From the NCBI RefSeq assembly GCF_046250175.1, contig NZ_CP176468.1: 64,000 nt of DNA. The stretch is one strand, 5' to 3'. The translations under genes and the position numbers were made by a program. The notes under the pieces were generated by a model. That model saw only the letters and a list, made by a program, of their open reading frames with translations, was not told the DNA's origin and did not search any database. How positions within the stretch are numbered: position 1 is the first letter of the stretch; each line of letters begins with the position of its first letter. The stretch is from Psychromonas sp030397575. GTDB lineage: Bacteria > Pseudomonadota > Gammaproteobacteria > Enterobacterales > Psychromonadaceae. Positions 8,597 to 16,268 of this stretch are shown here, piece after piece.

Positions 8597-10125
8597 TAGG
8601 CAACCTTCCCCATAAATTCTTTAATACGTTTAAAATCTTCTGTCTGCTCTGGATTATTGATAATCTCATTAGGACTAGCATCTACTTGCACTATGCCCTC
8701 TTCCATCATAATCACTCGATCTGATACCGATAGGGCAAACTCCATTTCATGAGTCACAATAATCATTGTCATCCCCTCTTTAGCTAAATCTTGAATCACT
8801 TTCAATACTTCTCCAACCATCTCAGGATCTAACGCAGAAGTCGGCTCATCAAACAGCATAATATCAGGCGACATAGCTAACGCGCGTGCAATTGCAACTC
8901 GCTGCTGTTGCCCTCCAGATAATTGATGGGGATATTTATCCGCATGCGCTAATAAACCAACGCGGTCTAATAAAAACAGTGCCTGTGCTTTAGTTTCTGC
9001 AACTGAGCTATTTTTCTGGTGATAATGAGGCGCAATCATAATGTTTTGTAACACGGTTTTATGAGGAAACAAGTTAAAGGACTGAAACACCATACCAATA
9101 CGTTTAATGCCTTGGTACACATCGTGTTTAATACTTTCTTGTTTAGGTTTAATAAAGTCTTCACCAAATAAAACGATTTCACCATTATCAATTTTTTCAA
9201 GATCATTGATGGTTCTAATCAAGGTTGTTTTACCTGACCCTGAAGGGCCAATAATACTAATTACCTCGCCAGATTTAACAGCTAAATTAATCCCTTTTAG
9301 TACCTGATGATGACCATAGGACTTTTCAATTTCACGCAACGACAGAGCATGAGGCATCCCCTGTTGATTGGGGTCGATTTGTTCACTTTTTATCGCTATC
9401 GCCTGTTGACGTAATACATCACACTCCTGATCCGATAATGTCTCTGGTGCACGAGATGGAATATCCATTTTTTTCTCTGCCCAATGTAAAACAGAACCAA
9501 AAATAGTCACAATCCCCACATAATAGACAGCAACGGCTAATAGCGTTTCCAATACAAGAAAATTTTGAGAATAAAGACGCTGCCCTACTTGTAATAGCTC
9601 CGACAATGAAATGGCAGACACCAATGAGCTGAGTTTAATAATAGTAACAAATTCATTAATCATCGCTGGCATCGACACACGAATCGCTTGAGGAATAATG
9701 ATAATGCGTTGAATCCCCAAGAAACTGATACTTAATGCGTGCCCCGCCTCTTTTTGACCTTTTGCCACAGACAGCAAACCACTACGATGGATTTCAGCCA
9801 TATAAGCCGCTTCGGTCACCACTAAACTCACCAAACCAGCAAAGAAAGGCACACCTAAGAACGCACCTGTAGATGGAAAAAGTTGCGGCATGTTATAAAC
9901 AAACACCAAAACAACTAGTAAAGGCACACTGCGGAAAAACCAAATAAACAACGATGTGGGTACCGATAACCACCGTTTTTCAGATAACTTACCACAGGCG
10001 ATGATGAAACCTAATACCGCACCAATTACCCAAGCTAAAATACTTAATACAATCACCACAACACAGGCTTCGTAGAAAGCAGACATGGTAAACAGAGAGA
10101 AAAAATACTGCCAATCTAAACTCAT
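8596..10125 (-). CDS. Fused amino-acid ABC transporter permease-ATPase
   Basis: A 509-residue fusion. Residues ~10-220 are a HisM/GlnP-type permease with an EAA loop near 126-148; a linker follows; ~258-505 is a GlnQ-type ATPase with Walker A GPSGSGKT (293-300), signature LSGGQQ (402-407) and Walker B LFDEPTSALD. Polar amino-acid importers normally encode these as separate subunits. The fusion would dimerise to give two permease and two ATPase copies, fed by the upstream binding protein. AGGAG precedes the ATG. The 89-bp gap to the binding-protein gene carries a strong hairpin. Confidence 0.92.
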   Translation of the reverse strand: MSLDWQYFFSLFTMSAFYEACVVVIVLSILAWVIGAVLGFIIACGKLSEKRWLSVPTSLFIWFFRSVPLLVVLVFVYNMPQLFPSTGAFLGVPFFAGLVSLVVTEAAYMAEIHRSGLLSVAKGQKEAGHALSISFLGIQRIIIIPQAIRVSMPAMINEFVTIIKLSSLVSAISLSELLQVGQRLYSQNFLVLETLLAVAVYYVGIVTIFGSVLHWAEKKMDIPSRAPETLSDQECDVLRQQAIAIKSEQIDPNQQGMPHALSLREIEKSYGHHQVLKGINLAVKSGEVISIIGPSGSGKTTLIRTINDLEKIDNGEIVLFGEDFIKPKQESIKHDVYQGIKRIGMVFQSFNLFPHKTVLQNIMIAPHYHQKNSSVAETKAQALFLLDRVGLLAHADKYPHQLSGGQQQRVAIARALAMSPDIMLFDEPTSALDPEMVGEVLKVIQDLAKEGMTMIIVTHEMEFALSVSDRVIMMEEGIVQVDASPNEIINNPEQTEDFKRIKEFMGKVA

Positions 10126-10179
10126 AATAACTCCTCTAGAAGTACACTGCTTCTAGCCAATACTAAAAAATATAATAGA

Positions 10180-10210
10180 AAAGCGTTATGGTGCTTGACC
10201 ATAACGCTTT
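10180..10210 (-). terminator. Intra-operon stem-loop after the binding-protein gene
   Basis: Perfect 13-bp arms (10180-10192 and 10198-10210) with a 5-nt loop lie just 3' of the binding-protein stop codon. Read on the minus strand the hairpin is followed by an AT-rich tract with six Ts, so it looks like a partial terminator or mRNA-stabilising element that would give more binding protein than permease/ATPase. Confidence 0.7.
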
Positions 10211-10214
10211 CTGA

Positions 10215-11015
10215 TCACTCAGTGACAGGAGTTAATTCATATTTGATAATCAACTGTTCGTACGACCCATCGGCTTTAATCTCAGCCATCGCTTTTTCTA
10301 GTTCTGCTTTTAACTCTTCATTACCTTTTTTGATGTAAATACCTAAAGTCTGAGGGAAAACAAGCGTATCTGAGCTAATTTGAACACGTCCTTTAGTGCG
10401 CTCTACAAACATGGTTGCCGCACCAGCAATTTCCAATTGCGCTTGTACATTTTTAGACATCATTGCTTGCGTTACTTCAGGTGCAGTAGGAAATTCTTGA
10501 ACGATGATAGGTTTAAGACCATTTTCTACGCAATATGAAGTGGATAAATCATTTAAAGTCTTAACCCAAGTAGTTCCTTGTTGGAGGCCCACTTTAACAC
10601 CACATAAATCTTCACCGGTTTTAGGTTGAATATCACTACCTTTAGGCACCATAATTGAAGCACCAGTTTTCGCATAGGGAATAGCATCCGCTTTTTTAAG
10701 GCGATCTGGAATGATATACATACCTGAAATAACGGCATCGAACTTATTCGCACTTAAGCCGAGAATTAGCCCAGTAAACTTATTATCACTGAATTCATAA
10801 CCCACTCCCATTTTATTGGTAAGTAACGCCGTTAACTCTGGGTCAAATCCAACCACTTTGTCCCCTTCATAGGATTCAAATGGTGGATAAGTGATCTCCA
10901 TGCCAACTGTTAACTTACCTTCAGAGAGAGTTGATGCCGCCATTGCACTAGCTGAACTTGTCGCTATTGCCGCTGCAATCAGTGTTGTTGTAAGTAATTT
11001 TTTTGCCTTTTCCAT
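10215..11015 (-). CDS. Amino-acid ABC transporter periplasmic binding protein
   Basis: A 266-residue family 3 solute-binding protein with a clear signal peptide (about 1-26, ending SAMA) and the typical mature start LTVGMEITYPPFES. The Arg-containing segments and overall length fit the ArtJ/HisJ/GlnH class. The ligand is probably an amino acid or a cationic derivative; enzymes encoded in the same operon suggest a guanidino or ureido compound, which is inference. It has a good Shine-Dalgarno (AAGGAG). A strong stem-loop separates it from the fused permease-ATPase. Confidence 0.92.
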   Translation of the reverse strand: MEKAKKLLTTTLIAAAIATSSASAMAASTLSEGKLTVGMEITYPPFESYEGDKVVGFDPELTALLTNKMGVGYEFSDNKFTGLILGLSANKFDAVISGMYIIPDRLKKADAIPYAKTGASIMVPKGSDIQPKTGEDLCGVKVGLQQGTTWVKTLNDLSTSYCVENGLKPIIVQEFPTAPEVTQAMMSKNVQAQLEIAGAATMFVERTKGRVQISSDTLVFPQTLGIYIKKGNEELKAELEKAMAEIKADGSYEQLIIKYELTPVTE

Positions 11016-11062
11016 AAGTATTCTCCTTGTTAAAAAATTAGTTTTAATTAAGTTTGATATTG

Positions 11063-12109
11063 CTATGCTTTCTGTTTCTTTAAATGTCCAAAGGTGGCTA
11101 CGCCTGTTGCTCGCTCTGGCAATGACAACTCCCCCTTTGCTACTTTCTCTCGTAAATAACGGTAAGTTTGTAACGCTTGGCTATACATATGTTCACCAAT
11201 ACTGAGCTCTTTATATTCACTTTCACCATCATCAAATTGCGGTAACGGCTTAACAAGTGTGTCGTAGTCACAAGCAAAAAACAGCGGAAATGAATAACGT
11301 TCGTGTGCGACTTTTCTTACTCGGTGTGAAGTTGCAACAAATCGACCAGCGGTTAACACCTCTAACATATCGCCAATATTAATCACAAACGCCTCTTCAC
11401 CCTCTACAGTTACGGGAGGAGCATCTACCCAGACTCCATCATCATTTAATACTTCCAACCCAGGTTGATCTGCTAATAACATGGTGAAACATTCATAATC
11501 CGTGTGTGCACCAATACCTGGACGATCTACTACATTTTCATCATATGGATAATGTATTAAACGTAACTTAGCTGGTGGACAAGTCACCATACTGTCAAAG
11601 TAGTTTTCTGCTAACCCTAACGCTAAAGCAAAACCAGAAAAGAGTTTTCTACCTAACGCAAACAGAGTGCTGTAATAATCTAAAATAGGCTCACGAAAAT
11701 TAGCTAACGCTGGCCATTCATTTTCACCAATTAATGGTGTGTTATTCAATACGTAAGGGTTGTTTTTAGGTGCTGGAAAACCAACATCGTAGGCTTCTTT
11801 GTTATCGGGTTTACCGGTACCGTAAATTTCTTCTCCTTCCGGAACAAAACCTTTATGCGTTTTAGAATCACCAATATAATGTTGCATTTTTGTATCAAAT
11901 GGTTGGCTAAAAAAATGTTTCGCAGCCTGACGTAAATTGGCAATTTTATCTTTCGGGATACCATGACCAGTAACATATAAAAAGCCAACTTCGGCAGCAG
12001 CTTTACCCATTTCTTGTGCAACTACTTCACGCTGCTTTTTATCATCACTAAATAATCCAGAGACATCGATCACGGGAATGCTGGTGAATGTATTTTTTTG
12101 AGTGTTCAT
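11063..12109 (-). CDS. 2-oxoglutarate/Fe(II) oxygenase, isopenicillin-N-synthase-like
   Basis: A 348-residue double-stranded beta-helix dioxygenase of the IPNS/DIOX type. The N-terminal part (IPVIDVSGLF, VGFLYVTGHGIP) is the DIOX_N region. The iron triad is H202-x-D204 with H262, and R271-x-S273 would bind 2-oxoglutarate. Such enzymes hydroxylate small amino-acid-like substrates; plant relatives act on homoarginine and guanidines. In this operon it may oxidise the imported compound or its product, but the substrate is unknown. AAGGG precedes the ATG. Confidence 0.88.
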   Translation of the reverse strand: MNTQKNTFTSIPVIDVSGLFSDDKKQREVVAQEMGKAAAEVGFLYVTGHGIPKDKIANLRQAAKHFFSQPFDTKMQHYIGDSKTHKGFVPEGEEIYGTGKPDNKEAYDVGFPAPKNNPYVLNNTPLIGENEWPALANFREPILDYYSTLFALGRKLFSGFALALGLAENYFDSMVTCPPAKLRLIHYPYDENVVDRPGIGAHTDYECFTMLLADQPGLEVLNDDGVWVDAPPVTVEGEEAFVINIGDMLEVLTAGRFVATSHRVRKVAHERYSFPLFFACDYDTLVKPLPQFDDGESEYKELSIGEHMYSQALQTYRYLREKVAKGELSLPERATGVATFGHLKKQKA

Positions 12110-12149
12110 ATTAAGCCCTTCAAATCCGTTAATTAGTTATATGCTTTAT

Positions 12150-12995
12150 TTACAATGATCGTTTAAAGCGAGAAAAATGTGCTCTTTCTTCCTTGGCTAT
12201 CCAATCATTCAACGACCATAAATCAGCGACAGGCACATCAGTAAAAGGCAGGTGGTGTAAATAGCCATCAGGGCCAAACTCAGTAGTCATTGTGGTGATT
12301 TTACGGCCTTGTGCTTGATGATTTTTCCAAACCTGTTGCCATAGGTTTTGATGAAATGCTAACGCTGTTTGATATTCTGGTGCAGCAGGATGGGGAACTT
12401 GCGCCCCTTGGTCATACCCTACTCTAGCTTGTAAATGAAAGACACGATTTAAGAAAGCTGACAAGTCATCTTCTGGTCTATCTAGTAAACGTTCACATAC
12501 TAGAATCCAATGGCTAATATCCATAGTGAATAACATATCAGGCACTTTTGTCATTAACTCAAGCGTTACCCAAGGGCTATAAAGAGAAGTCCCTCTATGT
12601 GTTTCGAAGCTACAAGTAATACCAGCTTGTTTTGCTATCGCGACCGCTTTATTAAAAAACTCAACTTGAGTTACCATTGGCCAACGGTCATTTCCCGCTA
12701 ATACATTAACAAATTGAGCACCAAGCTCTTTCGCATACTCTAACTGCTCAGCTAACACTTGTAAGTGGTCATCCACTGTTTTACTTTGATCAGGAATAAC
12801 ATCACCACCAGTAAAAATAATCGCGATATAATCTAAACCCGTTGTTGTTAACGCTTGTTTAAATGCTTCTCTGGTATCAGGATCGTTAGGGATCCTACCT
12901 TCGACACCATCAAATCCAGCTTCACGTAACTTATCAGCTAAATCAGTGATCGGCTCTGTCACACCCCATAATGTTCGATATAATGCGAGATCCAT
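12150..12995 (-). CDS. Sugar phosphate isomerase/epimerase-like TIM-barrel protein
   Basis: A 281-residue protein of the xylose-isomerase-like TIM-barrel (AP endonuclease 2) superfamily. It starts FDGVEGRIP-like after the first strand and keeps acidic/His metal-ligand segments such as CSFETHRGT, FTMDISHW and TTEFGPDG. The superfamily includes epimerases, isomerases and dehydratases that use a divalent metal, so its exact reaction is open. It lies between the deiminase-like and dioxygenase genes in one operon with short gaps. Confidence 0.78.
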   Translation of the reverse strand: MDLALYRTLWGVTEPITDLADKLREAGFDGVEGRIPNDPDTREAFKQALTTTGLDYIAIIFTGGDVIPDQSKTVDDHLQVLAEQLEYAKELGAQFVNVLAGNDRWPMVTQVEFFNKAVAIAKQAGITCSFETHRGTSLYSPWVTLELMTKVPDMLFTMDISHWILVCERLLDRPEDDLSAFLNRVFHLQARVGYDQGAQVPHPAAPEYQTALAFHQNLWQQVWKNHQAQGRKITTMTTEFGPDGYLHHLPFTDVPVADLWSLNDWIAKEERAHFSRFKRSL

Positions 12996-13028
12996 CTTTT
13001 CACCTATCCAATATTAATGTTTATTTTT

Positions 13029-13931
13029 TTAATCTCTTTTCAAAGCTTGGCACATGCAATGTACACCACCGCCACCTTTAGTAATCATCGAAATATCAGG
13101 ATCAAAAACGCTTAATCCACGCGCATTACATTGATCTCTTAAGGTCAAACTATCCGATGGAATTAACACTCTTTCATCACCTAACGACACGATATTACAA
13201 CCTAGCTCCATCGCCTCTTTGTAGGGAATATCAATAATGTCGATGTTTTTACTTTTTAACCATTTCAATAAGCTATCTGGCGCAACAGCAGTACATACTG
13301 CCGCTAATTTCTCAGCAACCATGACGCACTGAACATCCATATGTAAAAAGTGAGGATCAAATTTAATTCCTTGGAATTCCCACCCCTCTTTCTCAAACCA
13401 GCCTTTTACCTGATTCATCCCAGCCTCATTAGTGCGCTCTCCTGAATAGCCACAAAGCACTACACCGGGTTCAATCAACATAAAGTCACCACCTTCAAAA
13501 TTCCCAGCAGTCACAACATCAAAAATAGGGATATTTTTCTTGGTATAAAACTCTAAAACCGTTAACCACTCACTCTGCCTCCAAGGACTGTACATTTGAC
13601 TAATAATCGGTCCCCATGGCGTCATCACAGATGAGTCTCGAGCATAAATAGAATACGGCTGCTCTGATTTAGCATTTAAAAAATGCACATTCACCCCAGT
13701 TTCACGGTAAACATCAAGCATTTCGTTATATTGTGCTTTGGCGACATTTAAATCATAACGCTCGCCTGCCTCCATGTGACGTCGAGATGTTGAGTTACCT
13801 GAACGCCATTCAAAATGGTCAATGGCCCCAACTAGTACTTCTTTTAAGCGTCCTGTTTCAGAAGTAATTCCCCAATCAGTTAACGCAGTTGTTCCGCCAT
13901 TGACTTGACGGCGACTTAATAAATTATCCAT
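13029..13931 (-). CDS. Arginine deiminase/amidinotransferase-superfamily hydrolase
   Basis: A 300-residue guanidino-group-modifying enzyme (ADI/DDAH/amidinotransferase fold). Visible catalytic features are the D/E pair in FEGGDF (~146-150), His197 in HFLHMDV, and a C-terminal nucleophile in GGGGVHCMC (Cys292 by analogy with other members). The family attacks the guanidinium carbon: deiminases give a ureido product and NH3, dimethylarginine hydrolases give citrulline and an amine. Its upstream neighbour is an N-carbamoyl-type amidohydrolase, which fits a guanidino to ureido to amine route. The precise substrate is unknown. Confidence 0.85.
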   Translation of the reverse strand: MDNLLSRRQVNGGTTALTDWGITSETGRLKEVLVGAIDHFEWRSGNSTSRRHMEAGERYDLNVAKAQYNEMLDVYRETGVNVHFLNAKSEQPYSIYARDSSVMTPWGPIISQMYSPWRQSEWLTVLEFYTKKNIPIFDVVTAGNFEGGDFMLIEPGVVLCGYSGERTNEAGMNQVKGWFEKEGWEFQGIKFDPHFLHMDVQCVMVAEKLAAVCTAVAPDSLLKWLKSKNIDIIDIPYKEAMELGCNIVSLGDERVLIPSDSLTLRDQCNARGLSVFDPDISMITKGGGGVHCMCQALKRD

Positions 13932-13944
13932 TTTATCCTTCCTT

Positions 13945-15168
13945 TTATTGTGCTAATTGCATCAAGCTATGCAATAGAACATTACCACCAGCGATTAAAT
14001 GCTCAGGTTCAACATGCTCTTTTTCGTTATGGGAAATGCCATCTTTACATGGCACAAAAATCATTCCAGTAGGTCCAACGGTAGATAAATAAACTGAATC
14101 ATGGCCTGCACCAGAAACTATCGGCATTGCAGTTAAAGACAACTGCTCAGCTGCTTGTGTTACTACATCAATACAGCGAGCATCGAATACAACCGCAGGA
14201 GATTGCCATAACACATCAACTTGTGAACCTAAGAGAGAAGGAACCTGCTGGCAAAGACTTAACACCTCTTCTGACATTTTATCTAGTATGCTTTGCTCTG
14301 GATGTCTTAAATCAAGTGTAAAAATAACCTGTTCCGGGACAGTGTTTGGAGAGGATGGGATAGTGGTAATTTTACCTATGGTGATCCTAGCTTGTTCGCC
14401 ATACTCTGCGACTTTAGCGTATAAACTGGGTAACATGGCATGCAACCCTTGCACTGGATCTTTACGCATTGACATTGGTGTAGGCCCTGCATGGGTAGTT
14501 TCACCAGAAATAGTAACTTGATACCAGTTCATCCCTTGCACACCAGTCACAATACCAATGCTTTTTTGCTCAGCTTCTAGAATAGGACCTTGTTCGATAT
14601 GGAGCTCTAATGCTGCAGCAAAGGGAAAAGATTGGCATGGCAACTCACCAAGCTGCTCTGTGGTAATAAGAGCTTGTTGATAACTAACGCCTTGGTCATC
14701 AACAGATTGATAAAGTGTCGATTGTGATAATTTACCAGCAAAAACACCAGAGCCTGACATAGCAGGACTAAATCGAGATCCTTCTTCGTTACTCCACACC
14801 ACAATTTCAACAGGGTGTGTCAAAGTTATGTTTTGATCATGTAACGAAGACATCACTTCTAATGCAGCAAGCACACCATAAACACCATCAAACTTACCAC
14901 CAGAAGGTTGAGTATCTAAATGCGAGCCCATTAATACAGGGAGTTTTGTGGTATCTGTTCCTTTGAAATGAACAAAGATATTACCCATGCTATCAAGTCG
15001 AGCAACACCACCAATCTCACTACACCAGTTAAGAAATAAAGTACGACCGATGCGATCTTCTTCGGTAAGCGCTTGGCGGTTACACCCGCCATTAGGTGTA
15101 CCACCAATATTTGCCATTTCAGTGATAAATGAAAGTAATCTTTCTGGTTTAATTTGTATTTGTGCCAT
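13945..15168 (-). CDS. M20 Zn-dependent hydrolase (allantoate/N-carbamoyl amino acid amidohydrolase type)
   Basis: A 407-residue M20-family amidase of the AllC/HyuC/beta-ureidopropionase group. Metal-binding motifs are GSHLDTQPSGGKFDG (His83, Asp94), WSNEEGSRF (Glu128/129), LELHIEQGP, and the late ISHNEKEH histidine. These enzymes use two metal ions to hydrolyse ureido groups to an amine, CO2 and NH3. It is the first enzyme gene of the minus-strand catabolic operon, 98 bp from the LuxR-type regulator, and is followed after 13 bp by the deiminase-like gene. I infer removal of the carbamoyl group left by that deiminase. Confidence 0.87.
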   Translation of the reverse strand: MAQIQIKPERLLSFITEMANIGGTPNGGCNRQALTEEDRIGRTLFLNWCSEIGGVARLDSMGNIFVHFKGTDTTKLPVLMGSHLDTQPSGGKFDGVYGVLAALEVMSSLHDQNITLTHPVEIVVWSNEEGSRFSPAMSGSGVFAGKLSQSTLYQSVDDQGVSYQQALITTEQLGELPCQSFPFAAALELHIEQGPILEAEQKSIGIVTGVQGMNWYQVTISGETTHAGPTPMSMRKDPVQGLHAMLPSLYAKVAEYGEQARITIGKITTIPSSPNTVPEQVIFTLDLRHPEQSILDKMSEEVLSLCQQVPSLLGSQVDVLWQSPAVVFDARCIDVVTQAAEQLSLTAMPIVSGAGHDSVYLSTVGPTGMIFVPCKDGISHNEKEHVEPEHLIAGGNVLLHSLMQLAQ

Positions 15169-15266
15169 CAGTATCTGCTACCTTGATAATCGTTAAAATT
15201 ATCATAGAGAGAGAAACTACTGAGCGCTATTACCCAATTGCGGTATAGACATACTTAAAGCAAAAA

Positions 15267-16061
15267 TTAATTTGGAGTGAGGTTTACAATATCGTCAAAT
15301 ATCTTGGCTAATAGCTCATGCTGAGAGTTTACTTGCAGCTTGGTATAGATATTTTTACGGTGTACTCTTTCGGTTTCAGAGGAGATATTAAGCAAACGTG
15401 CTGCTTCTTTACTGGAGTAGCCCCGAATCAATAATAACGTGACTTCATGCTCTCTAGGAGTCAATACATCCATACCAAACTGTTCAATATATTCCTTTAT
15501 TTGAACATGAGAATGACGGTCTGGTAAATGTTGTGTCTTATCATGCATTTTCACTGCAGAGCTAAAAATAGGATATAACTCTCTTAACCTTACTAACATA
15601 CGGTCACTGAATTTAGATAAGGTTTTAGTTCTCCCTAAAGACAACAGGTATACATTATCGTCTGCGCCTTGTACGGCAAAACAGGTCTCATCCACCAATT
15701 TAGATTGACGAAAATAATCCTCATAATATGCACTTTGATAAAAATCATCGGGCACAATTTCATCTAACGTAACAAAACCTTCTTTTCCCTGATTAACCCC
15801 ATAATTATAAAATGGGCTCAATAAGTAAGCTCCTGCTAGATAACGATCCCACACCGCCATTTCATCAGTTGCAAAGGAAGAATTTAAGACTGTCGGCGAC
15901 TCTGTAGGGTGGTAAATTAAAATAACATAATCATCAAAGCTCGCTGCAGATTTTAACAAGTAGGTTAACTTGTCAAAAAAAGCTGGATCGCCAATAGATA
16001 GAATTAAATCAGCAATACCATAGGTGATCATATTATTAAAAGTCAGTTGGTCTTTATGCAT
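15267..16061 (-). CDS. LuxR-family transcriptional regulator
   Basis: A LuxR-type regulator with a C-terminal HTH (LTPREHEVTLLLIRGYSSKEAA... region, last ~65 residues) and an N-terminal ligand-binding domain without recognised autoinducer-binding signature. The frame is open to an ATG at 16139 (290 aa), but that start has no ribosome binding site and adds a hydrophobic leader. The ATG at 16061 (MHKDQ) gives a more usual 264-residue protein. It is encoded directly upstream of and co-directional with the catabolic operon, which it probably controls in response to the substrate. Confidence 0.82.
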   Translation of the reverse strand: MHKDQLTFNNMITYGIADLILSIGDPAFFDKLTYLLKSAASFDDYVILIYHPTESPTVLNSSFATDEMAVWDRYLAGAYLLSPFYNYGVNQGKEGFVTLDEIVPDDFYQSAYYEDYFRQSKLVDETCFAVQGADDNVYLLSLGRTKTLSKFSDRMLVRLRELYPIFSSAVKMHDKTQHLPDRHSHVQIKEYIEQFGMDVLTPREHEVTLLLIRGYSSKEAARLLNISSETERVHRKNIYTKLQVNSQHELLAKIFDDIVNLTPN

Positions 16062-16205
16062 AAATATTCTCATCAATTCATTTAGACATAAATTACCAAA
16101 TTGCGAGGGAAAAGTAGACAATATAATAAAAATGAACATGCTAAGGGTTGCTAAAGACTATAAAGAGAACAGTTAAAATGCTTTGACCGTTGGTGAATAG
16201 CAAAA

Positions 16206-16234
16206 ATCCCTTTTATGATTTTTATAAAAGGGAT
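16206..16234 (-). terminator. Rho-independent terminator of the chemoreceptor gene
   Basis: Perfect 11-bp arms (16206-16216, 16224-16234) with a 7-nt loop, followed on the minus strand by TTTTTG. It lies 35 bp after the chemoreceptor stop and separates that gene from the LuxR gene. Confidence 0.8.
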
Positions 16235-16268
16235 CTGTATTAACTCACTTTTTTATCCAGCATTGAGA

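Noticed and set aside
15169..15266. Guanidine riboswitch upstream of the putative guanidino-compound operon
   Set aside because: I could not find the conserved guanidine-I or mini-ykkC (ACGR) motifs in this gap or before the binding-protein gene.
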